Part shown: positions 8,191 through 17,787 of the stretch, in pieces
Layout: each line of letters opens with the position of its first letter
Numbering within the stretch: the first letter of the stretch is position 1
DNA from: Sphaerosporella brunnea
Taxonomy: Eukaryota; Ascomycota; Pezizomycetes; Pezizales; Pyronemataceae
Reading direction: 5' to 3'
Length of the DNA: 23,947 nt
Assembly (NCBI GenBank): GCA_008704415.1
Contig: VXIS01000502.1
Location: 1 to 23,947, forward strand
The notes under the pieces: model-generated
The model's database searches: none
Seen by the model: only the letters and a program-made list of their open reading frames with translations
What the model was told of the DNA's origin: nothing
Position numbers and translations under genes: made by a program

Positions 8191-8272
8191 AACCAGCTCT
8201 TGCGCTCCGCCGACGCAAGCAGCTTGTGCAAAACCAGCTCTTGCGCTCCGCGGACGCAAGCAGCATGTGCAA
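8191..8272 (+). repeat. 41-bp tandem duplication with internal hairpin
   Basis: Two 41-bp units differ at two positions. Each contains CTTGCG ... CGCAAG around a CTCCGC core, able to form a 6-bp stem. It lies just upstream of candidate intron 4. Confidence 0.8.
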
Positions 8273-8281
8273 AACACCCAG

Positions 8282-8340
8282 GTAAGCAATCAGTTAGCCT
8301 GAGCTTGTTAGTTGAGAGCAGCGCTGATTGTCGATTACAG
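8282..8340 (+). other. Candidate intron 4 (59 bp) of the repeated module
   Basis: CCCAG|GTAAGC, branch-like GCTGAT at 8322-8327 and ATTACAG at 8340, followed by CAGCTCATCGAG. It is the best match to 7261-7319, sharing the ATCAGTT near the donor and AGCAGCGCTGA before the acceptor. Confidence 0.5.
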
Positions 8341-8481
8341 CAGCTCATCGAGCTCAGGTTTTTCTTTTCCTTTCTTTCTTTCGTCATTTGGGATCTTCTA
8401 GCCTTCGCAAAGCAGCCTGTTTAGGTCTTTTGACCGATGTTTCTTTGTTTTACGGATTTGACATCATGTATATGACATCGT

Positions 8482-8530
8482 TATAAAAGCTGCGAGCTTT
8501 CCCTATCTTCATTCTGTTTCTCTTCTTTCA
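8482..8530 (+). promoter_or_regulatory. Candidate promoter: TATAAAA plus downstream pyrimidine-rich tract
   Basis: TATAAAA at 8482-8488 is followed by CTTTCCCTATCTTC and more CT-rich sequence ending TTCAACAC at about 8533. This is typical of fungal core promoters and also of LTR promoters. A repeated TGACATC lies just upstream. No frame follows, so it could be a solo LTR of another family or a promoter of an untranslated or unrecognised gene. Confidence 0.35.
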
Positions 8531-8534
8531 ACAC

Positions 8535-10660
8535 GGCGGTTCGAGCAACCTCGATTGTGTCGACTATCATCGATAAATACTGAGTTGATCAGTCACCTGT
8601 TTTCGAGTATCCTCGTGGTATTTATCAAGTCTGGTACACAAAAGGTCCTGAGGCTACTTGCATCGGTGAAATAACAGATCTTATAAGCTCGAAAAGGTTG
8701 CACACCCCCTCCCCATCGATGAGACGACCACCGACTAATCGCCGAATATCGTGTGGGATGATGGAATAGGCCGCACTCGGCGCTACACGGGCTGCGTCCT
8801 GATGATTTTCTTCTGGTTCAGCCTTGTGGTTTTATCAACCACGATGTTTGATAAGGGGAGCTCTGGCATAGCTGAGGTTGCGGTGGGGCAATAGCATTCC
8901 ACATCGGGTTGCGTGGTATTTAGGAGGACGTTTTTGTGTAATCATTGATGCTGGGTTGGGAGTTGTCAATCATACAGTGACCATGCTGATAACTGCAGGA
9001 CAGTTTCAATTTCTCTGGATTAAACTCTGCGGGTGATAAAGCCCGTCCAGAGCACTTCATAGCTCATTTTGCTTCATGTTTGGGGGTTCAAGTGCAAGAT
9101 AGACTCAGAATCCGGCAGTCCACGCCCTCTGTTGCGTTTTGGCTTCAGGAGGCAGAATTTTTTGTCTGTTTGTTTTCAATATAAGTCAATCGTGAGGTTT
9201 AAGCATCGATCACAATGTTCCGTAGCCTATTGAGTCTGTTCTGCAGTACAGGATGAACTGTTCTCTTTGTGACATACCAGAGACAGTATTGATCGAACAA
9301 AAAGATGTTCAGCAGTGCTCAGCTCCCTATGCAAAGCACCACAGAAAGAGTGAATTTCTATCGGTTGCAAGGCAGTAGCTGTCATTATCACCAGTCCAGA
9401 GTACTACTAGATAGATCCCAAAACCACATCTAGAACCACACGGTCCTCTAGCACAGCTCTGGCTTGGGTTGATCCTAAAGAACTGCAAAATATGAAGTCT
9501 AGCAATCGTGTCAGTAGTGGAACTCTTCAACTACTCTGCTCTAGGTCTCAGCGTCCGTGCATGTGACTCTCGCGTTTGTACCGGTGAATAACTTGCAGTC
9601 TCTATGGCTACCGCGTCCGGTACCAGCGTTGCGGATCTGCATGTCGACTTTGAACCCCGAAAGCGTATCCCAGCAGCGCTCAACTGTCTGAGAAAACGAT
9701 TCGAGAGAGCTCCTCCTCTTGACAGTCTTATGTACGCAGCATCTCCCCTTGTTGACGCGCTTGAGCTGAGTCCAGGACAGGAAACCCGAGAACACCATGT
9801 CGAGGGCGTTGCTTTGCCCTTTTTGTACCAAACTCTGCATTCAGACAGCATTCCCTCCCCGCCAGTCGCGAGTATCCAGAGAACAACCAGATGGCTGTGT
9901 CCATAAACTTCGGTGTGCTGCGGATGCTGCTGTTAGAACCAAGGTCGAGACATCCTAGACTCGCGGCGCGGTCCAATACCCACAATCAGACCCTTCAATT
10001 CTCAACGGCAGATCGTTGCGCAGATCAGCTGGAAGCGTGGGCGCTGAAGATATGGCCCCTCAACAGTGGAAATTCGGATGGTATCGCTTCCGCTGAAGCT
10101 TGCCGTTTATCGCGGTATCACCACATCTGAATCTGCGTCAGTTGAGAGAGCTGGGAATACCTTCAGCTATTCACTCCTCATGGCTGGTTTCGACCGCAAA
10201 ATCATGGGAGGAGGTGCCCCTCTGTTGTTGAGACTTGTGATCGCCGCTCCACGACCAAAAACGGTGATGACGGGAAGCCAACTTCGACGATGAGGGATTG
10301 GCAGGCGACGCCGCATAACTGTTTGGATTTAGCAAGAGCTTCGACTGGCCGGTGGATAATAACCGCGAAGAATTCACCGTGGCTACGAAGAAGATGAAGA
10401 CACTGCCATTATCAAAAAACGCGTGATTATTGATCTGAAGCTACGTACACAGCGGATTTGAGGGAACGTGCTGAAAGAAATGCCGTGATGTTTTCTACGG
10501 CTGCGGGCGTGTGTAACGACCGGCGAAAAGCGTCCCGATTGGGAAAACCGCGTCACAGACAGATAGCCAGCCCGCAACACAGCCAGGCTGTCCCGCAACC
10601 CAGCAGACTGTACAGCATAACTAGCTTCCACCTCTTATCCTGGCCTTCCCACGCAAACAC
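8535..10660. other. Long stretch without a supported gene
   Basis: Both strands have frames of at most about 100 codons. The longest overlap each other at 9531-9906 on opposite strands and resemble no family I know. I see no tandem repeats or terminal repeats here. A multi-exon gene with short exons cannot be excluded by eye. Confidence 0.4.
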
Positions 10661-10681
10661 CCGCAGATTGTCCCAGCCCTT

Positions 10682-10728
10682 CCATCCATCCCTTCCATCC
10701 ATCTCTTTCATCCATCTCTTTCATCCTC
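10682..10728 (+). promoter_or_regulatory. CATC/CTTTCATC pyrimidine-rich repeat upstream of the 10.8-kb gene candidate
   Basis: CCATCCATCCCTTCCATCC and TTTCATCCATCTCTTTCATC make a low-complexity C/T-rich tract that ends about 60 bp before the ATG at 10792. CT-rich tracts are common in fungal promoters and 5' leaders, so it supports the gene call weakly. Confidence 0.35.
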
Positions 10729-10791
10729 CGCTTCTACAAATTCAGCCTCCTTTTTTAGCCAGCCATCGCCGTACTCAAAAATCGCCTGGAA

Positions 10792-11211
10792 ATGACTCCG
10801 CCGCTGGAGTTCGCTCCAAATTACAAGCGGGGGGCGCTTTGGTCTATTTTGATCTTGTTCTCCGGCGTCCTATTCGCTCAGGTGGTGTGGCTCGTCGTGT
10901 GCTTCTTTGTTCCGCGAGAGCGGATGCCCCAACACCACTCGACGTGCGGTTGTCGGTTTCGGCGCGATTACTCAGTCTTGCACTGGGGCGCCAACTGCTA
11001 CAGAAACCGCCAAGAAAAGACGTTCCGGAGTCCTTTCGGCAGGTGGACAGAGAAGCTTCTCATCGTGGTTCTGCGAAGGGTATGTTTCTCCAAGGGATTG
11101 TGAAAATAGCGCTGATGTTAATCTTTGCAGGATCCGCCCCCGCACGATGAGGACAACGAAGACGACTGGGAGGACACTGACGAGAGCGTCACGTCCTCCG
11201 ATTTGGCTTAA
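10792..11211 (+). CDS. Candidate two-exon gene, small membrane-anchored protein with an acidic tail (122 aa)
   Basis: Exon 1 (10792-11079, 96 codons) starts MTPPLEFAPNYKRG and has a hydrophobic stretch at residues about 15-40 (LWSILILFSGVLFAQVVWLV), a good single transmembrane helix with Lys/Arg before and after it. A 51-bp intron (11080-11130) has donor GTATGT, a GCTGAT/TTAAT branch region and acceptor TTTGCAG. It is phase 0. Exon 2 (11131-11211) adds DPPPHDEDNEDDWEDTDESV and ends DLA at a TAA. The Asp/Glu density appears only in this frame, which argues for real coding. The middle of exon 1 (residues 50-96) is less protein-like, so another intron or a different exon 1 frame is possible. I do not recognise a family. 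Confidence 0.4.
11080..11130 (+). other. Candidate 51-bp intron
   Basis: GTATGT donor, GCTGATGTTAAT branch region 12-20 bases before the TTTGCAG acceptor, in-phase junction to a strongly acidic exon. Confidence 0.5.
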
Positions 11212-11219
11212 TCGGGCAA

Positions 11220-12140
11220 CGTTTCGGAAGCTTCGTCAGTTTTTTTTTCGGTCGCAACGTTTTTTCTGTCATCATCTTTCGGTCCGGTTTTTCTCTTTCT
11301 TTTGCGCAGGCCGCCTCCGACAATTCTTTCGGTCCTATAGTTTCGGTTTCGATCGCCATACCTTTTTTCGCGGCTTTTGACCATCGATTCGCTTTTTCGG
11401 TCGTACCTTCATCGTCTTTCGGTTGGATCTTCATACCTTTTCGCTCGTCACTGGTCAGTTCACCTTTCGTTCGCATCATTTCTGTTTTCGCGCTAACACG
11501 ATTTAGTCAATTTTTCAATCGCTTTTCGCTTGTTCAGCTTTTTTTCGGGTCTGTCTTCGCACCCTTTGGTTCAGGATTCGACGCTTCATCAACGCTTTTC
11601 ATCGAATCTTGGCACCTTTTCGCTCCTGTCTGCTCAGTTCACCGTTCTCGCTGGCACGACTTCGTCAACTTTTTCCGCTTTCAATTGTTCATGATTCATC
11701 ATTTTTCGGGTCCATCGCTATGTTTTCGCTCAGAATTCGACTCTTCGTCAACGCTTTTCGTCGAATCTTGGCACCTTTTCGCTCCTGTCTGCTCAGTTCA
11801 CCGTTCTCGCTGGCACGACTTCGTCAACTTTTTCCGCTTTCAAATGTTCATGGTTCATCATTTTTCGGGTCCATCGCTATGTTTTTGCTCAGGATTCGAC
11901 TCTTCTTCAACGCTTTTCGTCGAATCTTGTCACCTTTTCGCTCCTGTCTGCTCAGTTCAGTTTTCTCGCTAGCACGGCTTCGTCAAAGTTTTCTGGTCAT
12001 ATCCTCGTCGTACGCTCTCACAGTTCATGATCGGTCTTCGCTGGTTCATCATTTTCCGAGCCGATCTTCGTTCCGTTTCGCCGCCGCAGTCTCGTCAGTT
12101 CGCATCGTTTGTCTTTTCTTTTTTTTTCGCTCAAGTCGTC
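11220..12140 (+). repeat. TTTCG-rich, strand-asymmetric low-complexity tract
   Basis: For about 900 bp the plus strand is dominated by T runs followed by CG (TTTTCGG, TTTTTCGC, CTTTCGGT), with few purine runs. The tract starts right after the stop at 11211. The open frames across it, including a 201-codon plus-strand one, follow from the composition and repeat and show no domain. Confidence 0.75.
11572..11975 (+). repeat. 159-bp tandem repeat, about 2.5 copies, within the TTTCG tract
   Basis: GCACCTTTTCGCTCCTGTC recurs at 11612, 11771 and, as TCACC..., 11930, giving an exact 159-bp period. Units differ by a few substitutions. The period is a multiple of three, which is why a frame stays open through it. 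Confidence 0.9.
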
Positions 12141-12214
12141 TCCATGAGGAACCGGCAGTGCTACGGGTCTGTAGCTGGCTACCTTTTCGGTCTGCATTTG
12201 GGTCACCAGAGTAG

Positions 12215-12882
12215 AAATAGAGAAATTTGAATTTGTACGCTCATTACTTGTCCGTTGACGTATACAGCTGGCCACACCGCCACCCTCGCTTGAATTTTGC
12301 TCCGTAGATGTCGTTACATGAGGTCAGCAGCCTCTGGTCCGAACTTGCCCAGTCCACCGTGATGAGCGGTGCTCGGTGTTCACACAGAGAATCACGATTA
12401 CCAGGCAAAACACTCGTAGTCTCTGCTGCCCGGCTGAACTAAACAACCACAGCTTTTTGGACTGTCTATTAAGAACACAGGAAATCGCCTCCAACGTCTC
12501 CCAAGCAATTTCCTCGAAACGGGCAGGAACTGGATCCCATCCATCTTATTGGGGGATATATCACTTGTTTGCTTCAGGAACCCCGAGGTAAGATAATTTC
12601 AACACCGCCTATCTTTTGGTTCAACTTGTTTTTCGTTTCTAATTTATGAATTCTTTTTCTGACGTGTGCATGCTGTCAGAAGGGCTGAAGATCTCTGCTG
12701 GTCATCACCACCGATCCCTTGCACAAAGATCAACGTCAAGCAATCGTAACATCGCTCCGGTGCTTTCCCAGCAACAATGATTTGCTGCATCATCCTGAGC
12801 CTGCTGGGCATATATCACGCTGTCTTTCGAGTTTGACCAAGAATACCGATGCTTCAACAAGCAAGGGTTTCAGCATGCTGAT
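12215..12882. other. Unassigned stretch with one intron-like segment at 12598-12679
   Basis: CCCGAG|GTAAGA at 12598, TCTGAC near 12658 and TGTCAG at 12679 make an acceptable 82-bp fungal intron pattern, and a 71-codon frame (12376-12591) ends just before it. No recognisable protein results, so I do not call a gene. Confidence 0.25.
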
Positions 12883-13990
12883 CACAGTGCCAGCACCTGT
12901 GTCAGTCACCAATCTCTGCATAACCACGGTTGCAGTGCCATACTCGGCTTTTCAGAGGGACTCCACAGCACGCGTCGGTTTCGACGTCGCTGCAGTAATC
13001 TTCTGTTGCAAGCAGTACCCAGAGCACAGTGCATACCCTCCCAACAACGGACATCTCTAATCAACGACGTTATTTCCTGTGCGTGGGTTTGTCCGCGCCA
13101 GTTGGAGATCCGGTCAAGAATGCAATTTCACCGCGTAATGGGGTTTTTTTTTGTTCATACTTTGTGCTATCTCCGTGGATCACGTACATACGTAACGCTG
13201 GAATGTGGTCTCCAACAGCTCTTCTGGTGATGTGGCTGATCCCCATTGATGGCTTGCGTATCCATTCGCCTTCCTGAGGTATCTTTTGCGCTGTCTTTGG
13301 ATCTTGACCGGGGGATGTACAGGCCTATCATCATATATGTAAAAAAGAAACCAAATGCGGAGCCCGTGCGTACCTATTCCGTTCGTTCCCTCCACCGAAG
13401 TTCCATGTACCAGTGCGGTGGTGATCCGCGCGCGTTCACAGTGCCAGCACCTGTTGCGGTCACCAATCTCTGCATAATCACGGTTGCAGTGCCATACTCG
13501 CGGTGTGTCACACGGCTTTTCAGAGGGACACCACACCACTCATCGGTTTCGACGTCGCTGCAGTAATCTTCTGTTGCAAGCAGTACCCAGAGCACAGTGC
13601 ATACCCTCCCAACAACGGACATCTCTAATCAACGACGTTATTTCCTGTGCGTGGGTTTGTCAGCGCCAGTAGGAGATCCGGTCAAGAATGGAATCTCACC
13701 GCGTAATTCTCGTTCAAATGGGGGGGGGGTCTTTTTTTGGTTCATACTTTGGGGATCACGTACATACGTGACGCTGGAATGTGGTCGCCAACAAGCTCTT
13801 CTGGTGATGTGGCTGATGCTTGCGCATCGATTCGCCTTCCTGAGGTATCTTTTGCGCTGTCTTTCGATCTTGACCGTGGGATGTACAGGCCTATAATCAT
13901 ATATGTAAAAAAGAAACCAGATGCAGAGCCCGTGGGTACCTATTCCGTTCGTTCCCTCCACCGAAGCTCAATGTACCAGTGCAGTGGCGT
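12883..13990 (+). repeat. 554-bp tandem duplication, two diverged copies
   Basis: Copy 1 (12883-13436) and copy 2 (13437 to about 13990) start with CACAGTGCCAGCACCTGT and run in parallel through CTCCCAACAACGGACATCTC, TTTCCTGTGCGTGGGTTTGT, CACGTACATACGT and GTACAGGCCTAT to CCATGTACCAGTGC or its variant. They differ by substitutions and small indels, including a longer G run and missing segments in copy 2. Frames are short and differ between copies, so neither looks coding. Copy 2 holds a perfect CACGTA-CA-TACGTG palindrome; copy 1 has lost one base of it. Confidence 0.9.
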
Positions 13991-14195
13991 ACTCGTTGGC
14001 TTGCACACGGTGGCTCGATTGTGAATCAGAAAGTACTTGTAAATAGGGTAAAAGCTGCCGAAAGCCAGCTATCAATGTCCAACTACTGGGTTCACTTTTT
14101 TTCCAGATCCAATGAAGGATTTATGTCACATCTACCAGATCACAATGCGTCATAGATAATGGGACAAAGCGTTTGCCCGAAGGCATTTTAGATTG

Positions 14196-14293
14196 TAAAA
14201 CGAAAAGAAAAACACAAAGATAGAAACCAAGAAAAAAAACCAAAAAAACCAAAAAAACCAAAAAAACCAAAAAAAAAAAAAAAAAAAAAAACA
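14196..14293. repeat. A-rich simple repeat: (ACCAAAAAA)n and long A run
   Basis: Repeats of CAAAAAAAC-type units pass into an uninterrupted A run near 14263-14291. This could be the poly-A tail of a retrotransposed copy, but no coding sequence that I recognise lies upstream. Confidence 0.8.
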
Positions 14294-14454
14294 GAACCGC
14301 AAAACCAAAGAACCAAACACAAATAACATCCAACACCCAATGCCATGCTCGGCCCACGGATCCGATTCCTTTCGGAAAAAAACGAGCGGATCAGCGCTCT
14401 TATCGACGGCGGTGTTTTCGCCGCAGGCCGGGGCGGTGCGAGGATCGGAAAACC

Positions 14455-14485
14455 ATTTGCAGCAAGGTGAGACCTTGCTGCAAAT
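14455..14485. repeat. Perfect hairpin, 14-bp stem with 3-base loop
   Basis: ATTTGCAGCAAGGT, loop GAG, ACCTTGCTGCAAAT. It lies 15 bp before the fold-back element at 14500. Confidence 0.92.
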
Positions 14486-14499
14486 TTCTGGGCTTGGAT

Positions 14500-14832
14500 G
14501 GCCGCAGCGACAGTTGCTTGATGAGCAAGGCAGTTAGATTGTGGCGGCTGCTGCCACTCCGGTGTTTACGACCACCCTGTTCACGGCCAACAGAAGCATC
14601 TGGGAACCCTGGAGCAGTCCCGGAGCGTTGGGGTTGTCGGAAGGCGACGATGTTGCCCGCCAACAACCCACAGGTGGATTAAACGCGAAGGTCCGGTCCG
14701 CGGGTTTCCCAGATGCTTCTGTTCTTGTTTGAGGCCGTGAACAGAGCGATATCGTATACTCGTCCATCTCGACGGAGTGGCAGCAGCAAATGCCTTGCTC
14801 ATCAAGCTAGGCGTCGAGCTGTCGCTGCGGCC
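14500..14832. mobile_element. 333-bp imperfect fold-back (inverted repeat) element
   Basis: GGCCGCAGCGACAG at 14500-14513 pairs with CTGTCGCTGCGGCC at 14819-14832. Further in, TTGATGAGCAAGGCA pairs with TGCCTTGCTCATCAA, CTGTTCACGGCC with GGCCGTGAACAG, ACAGAAGCATCTGGGAA with TTCCCAGATGCTTCTGT, and GGGTTGT with ACAACCC near the centre at about 14666. The arms are interrupted by unpaired bulges. No coding frame is recognised. It could be a fold-back/MITE element or a decayed head-to-head duplication; clear target duplications were not found. Confidence 0.75.
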
Positions 14833-14926
14833 AGGTGTCTTCTGAGCGGCGATGGAGACAACGACCAGAACTCGTGTTCCAGCCTGGTGTCAAACCCGGC
14901 AATTCCTCAGGCCAGTTTGCATGCGA

Positions 14927-15105
14927 CACCCACCATCCTCTGGTGGGTGCCGCATGCCCGCCTCTGATGGATCTGGCTTGTAGCCAGATAGGCTACCAGC
15001 CCCTGATGCCTCTGGCTGGTAGCCAGATAGGCTACCAGCCCACCAACGAAAACCCTGGTCAGGGAGCTACAACACAGCCACGAAGGCTATGTCATAGCTC
15101 CCTGA
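14927..15105. repeat. Cluster of short perfect hairpins and a 39-bp tandem repeat
   Basis: 14927-14949: CACCCACC with GGTGGGTG. 14964-15041: two 39-bp units, of which the second forms GGCTGGTAGCC-AGATA-GGCTACCAGCC (15014-15040) and the first a one-mismatch version. 15059-15105: TCAGGGAGCTA with TAGCTCCCTGA around a 25-base loop. None has a U-run, so they do not look like intrinsic terminators. Confidence 0.88.
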
Positions 15106-15460
15106 AACTAGGAACTCCCCATCGCTGACCGAGGGCACGGTAATGGCTCCTCCGAGGTCGCGTTTTGAATGTTTTGGAATGGGGGGAGGGAGGAGTTCTG
15201 AGCGATCGGCGGGGGTGTAAGGAATTGCTCATGGGTGGTTTGTTGTTCGGAGGAGTGGCTTCCTTCCATGGGCTGCAGGACCGGGCTTGCGATATGGCTG
15301 GGGTTGAGGAAGTTTCCAGCCGTACCGTATACCTCAAGCCCGAGGATAGGTCCGCAGCCTCTGTGCACCCGGGAACTGCGTGGGACCGGACAGCCCGTGT
15401 CGATCTAACGTCTTGACGTTTGACGGAGGGTAGAGAGGTGAACGGTTGGAAAGGTGGAGG

Positions 15461-15506
15461 GGATGGATGGATGGATGGATGTATGGATGGATGGATGGAT
15501 GGACGG
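15461..15506 (+). repeat. GGAT/ATGG tetranucleotide microsatellite
   Basis: About eleven GGAT units with one interruption (GTAT). The Met-Asp-Gly-Trp and His-Pro-Ser-Ile frames through it are shadows of the repeat. Confidence 0.95.
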
Positions 15507-15645
15507 AGGTGTGCTGTCGCGATGTCCCGCGTCACGCATATCTTTGTCATCGTCTTCGTCGTCATCGGATCCGGGAACGCGTCGATAATTTGCCGTGCAA
15601 GATACCCTGGGGGGAGAATCGCTCCCCTTGCCGTGAAGAAAACCT

Positions 15646-16010
15646 CTGCTGCGGCGCACGCGTTGACGCGGCGATTCACACCTTTCGGAGCGAGGTTAGC
15701 GACGACAACAAAGAAGCATTTGAAACGTGATGCAATACCTGTTTTTGTAGATGGCGGCGGTGTTGGGAGAGCAGAAGAAGAGGAGCCAAATGGCTTTTGT
15801 GAGGTGGAGATGGAGATGGGGCGGTATCTGCTGCGGGGCACGCGTTGACGCGGCGATTCACACCTTTCGGAGCGGGGTTAGCGACGACAACAAAGAAGCA
15901 TTTGAAACGTGATGCAATACCTGTTTTTGTAGATGGCGGCGGTGTTGGGAGAGCAGAAGAAGAGGAGCCAGATGGCTTTTGTGAGGTGGAGACGGAGATG
16001 GGGCGGTAGT
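15646..16010 (+). repeat. 182-bp tandem repeat, two full copies
   Basis: Copy 1 (15646-15827) and copy 2 (15828 to about 16010) differ at only a handful of positions. Each runs from CTGCTGCGG through GTTGACGCGGCGATTCACAC to GAGGTGGAGA.GGAGATGGGG. Each contains the core AGCCA-NN-TGGCT (15784-15795, 15966-15977). On the minus strand a frame reads KSHLAPLLLLSQHRRHLQK before a possible CAG|GTATTG donor, but I see no family. Confidence 0.92.
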
Positions 16011-16084
16011 CTGCCTTTTTCCGGGCATACGCCACCGAGTAGAGGTGGTTTTTCCGGAGGCGTTATCGCTGGCGACGAGGAGAT

Positions 16085-16135
16085 GAAGGAGGGGAGCCAA
16101 ATGGCTTTTGGAAGGTGGAGATGGGGAGGTAAACC
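16085..16135 (+). repeat. Partial third copy of the AGCCA-NN-TGGCT module
   Basis: GGGGAGCCAAATGGCTTTTG followed by GAAGGTGGAGATGGGGAGGT matches the end of the 182-bp unit. The module core is 16095-16106. Confidence 0.75.
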
Positions 16136-16139
16136 AGCG

Positions 16140-17780
16140 TAGGCGCCAAAAAATAGCGTTTGGCAAGGTAAAAAAAAAAACATGCGAGAGGTAGTGGGAG
16201 GGCGAGAGGAAAAGATTGCGCGCAGAGCTCGAGCCCGGGGTTGTTAGGTTAGGGCTGCGTCGTCATATCGCCTTGCGAACTAAAGATGAGTGCGATTGTT
16301 GGAGCGGGGAGAGTGTGAAATAGGTTCTTGCGAATGTAATACTAAACCCGAGTCAGTGCAACGAGAGCAGCGCCGACCTCGTCCTCTAGAGCCTCCGGCG
16401 GGAACCCCTCCTATCGCGGTCACATCCTGCAATCTCACAACCCACTCCACTACAAACGGTGATAATGACCATACCCCCAACTCTCTTCGGGTCCGCTGAA
16501 GCACTGCAGCATCACCTACTTGGAGGTAGCTTCCCGTCGCTCTATAGTGGCCGAAGAGCTCGATGTTCTATGCAACAAACAACCATCTATAGTGCGGTAT
16601 AGATCCAAGCTGGGCGATAGCAACGGTCCATTTGGCGCCGATAAACCGCCAAAATTCAGGTCGAAACCTCCAATCCAGGGCTAGGTAATTGTTCTATTCG
16701 GTCCCAATAGAGTGATGGAAAGTCGCTCACTGAACGTTTCCTACAGTCTATGAGTTGATCCTTTCGCGGACAATTGAGCCAGCACTTTGTTGGAAGCACC
16801 TATGGTAGGCAGCGAAGTTATTGCGGGAAGAGAAAGCGACCACTGCTATCCTACAGTGTCTTCGGGATCAGCCAGGCTGTGGCGATGGCTTAGGAGGACG
16901 TCGGGAGGCAGGTGGGAGCAAGGAGGTTGGCCACTCAGCCATGGCAGCTCTGGTTTTTTCGCCACTTTGTCTTCTCCTTTGTTATCTGTACGTCTTTCCT
17001 TTTTCCTTTGGTAGTTAAGGCTGGAGCTGACGTCTGAGATTGGATCAATCAGGGCTTTGACAGGATATGGGCGGGAATATCTATCGAGTCCAAATAGACC
17101 GCATGCCGGGAATGAAATCGATTTCTCACACACACACAAATACACCGCATAAGTCATCAATTTAAGCGATTCATACCTCCGGCATTGGCCCAGAAACAAC
17201 CGAGAAACAACCGCGGTTCCATTCCACTTGAGTTGTTATTTTTTCGGTGTTTTCGGTCATGGTGCGTCACGCAAGCATTCGGCATTCTATCCGCGGTGTG
17301 TTTGCGGTTCAGTTTACCGATTCGCAAATCCTCGTTGCTCACGGCCAGACTATAGGAGAGAGACCTTTTCAGAACTATCACTTTTCATTCCTCCCTACGC
17401 CTGACATAAGTAAAAGCCCAGTGTTCGACGACGTGACAACGAGCGTGTATTTGATCATGAAAATGATGACGGCTCATCGTCCATGGGCGCACATACTGGC
17501 TTGCATGGTTCAGAATAATGATTTCCAAGATGAAAGTTGAATGAATACATCCAAAAACTGTCCAGATAAAGATACCACATCTAATAAATAACCCGGAGGT
17601 ACAAGATGCTGCACACTCAATAAACAAATAACAAAAAACACCCCCCAACCTCAGTTCCCCACCGTCTCCGTCATTCCCAGTCTCACGAAACCTCCTCCCA
17701 AATTGCACCAAGTCTGTTGTTGACCGTCGTTATCGTGCGTTGAATAATGACCGGTTTCAACCTCAGCGGAGGATGGTAAT
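16140..17780. other. Unassigned stretch
   Basis: It contains a short TTAGGTTAGGG (16244-16254) and a CA-rich run near 17128-17140. The longest plus-strand frame (17247-17540, 97 codons, starting MFSVMVRHASIRHS) and several minus-strand frames overlap each other and resemble nothing I know. No splice pattern strong enough to call a gene was found. Confidence 0.35.
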
Positions 17781-17787
17781 TTTTGGT

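Noticed and set aside
9531..9906. Overlapping frames of about 100 codons on both strands
   Set aside because: Both strands are equally open, with no motif, splice context or start context to prefer one.
11609..12214. 201-codon plus-strand frame with a repeated peptide
   Set aside because: The 159-bp repeat period is a multiple of three, and Phe/Ser/Arg/Leu richness follows from TTTCG composition; two frames are open at once.
15014..15040. Hairpin as a bacterial-type terminator
   Set aside because: No T run follows, and the surroundings are eukaryotic.
15092..15841. 249-codon minus-strand open frame
   Set aside because: It crosses the GGAT microsatellite (His-Pro-Ser-Ile run) and part of a 182-bp tandem repeat; composition and repeat keep it open.
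16244..16254. TTAGGTTAGGG as an interstitial telomere
   Set aside because: Fewer than two units; this is expected by chance and no other subtelomeric signal adjoins.
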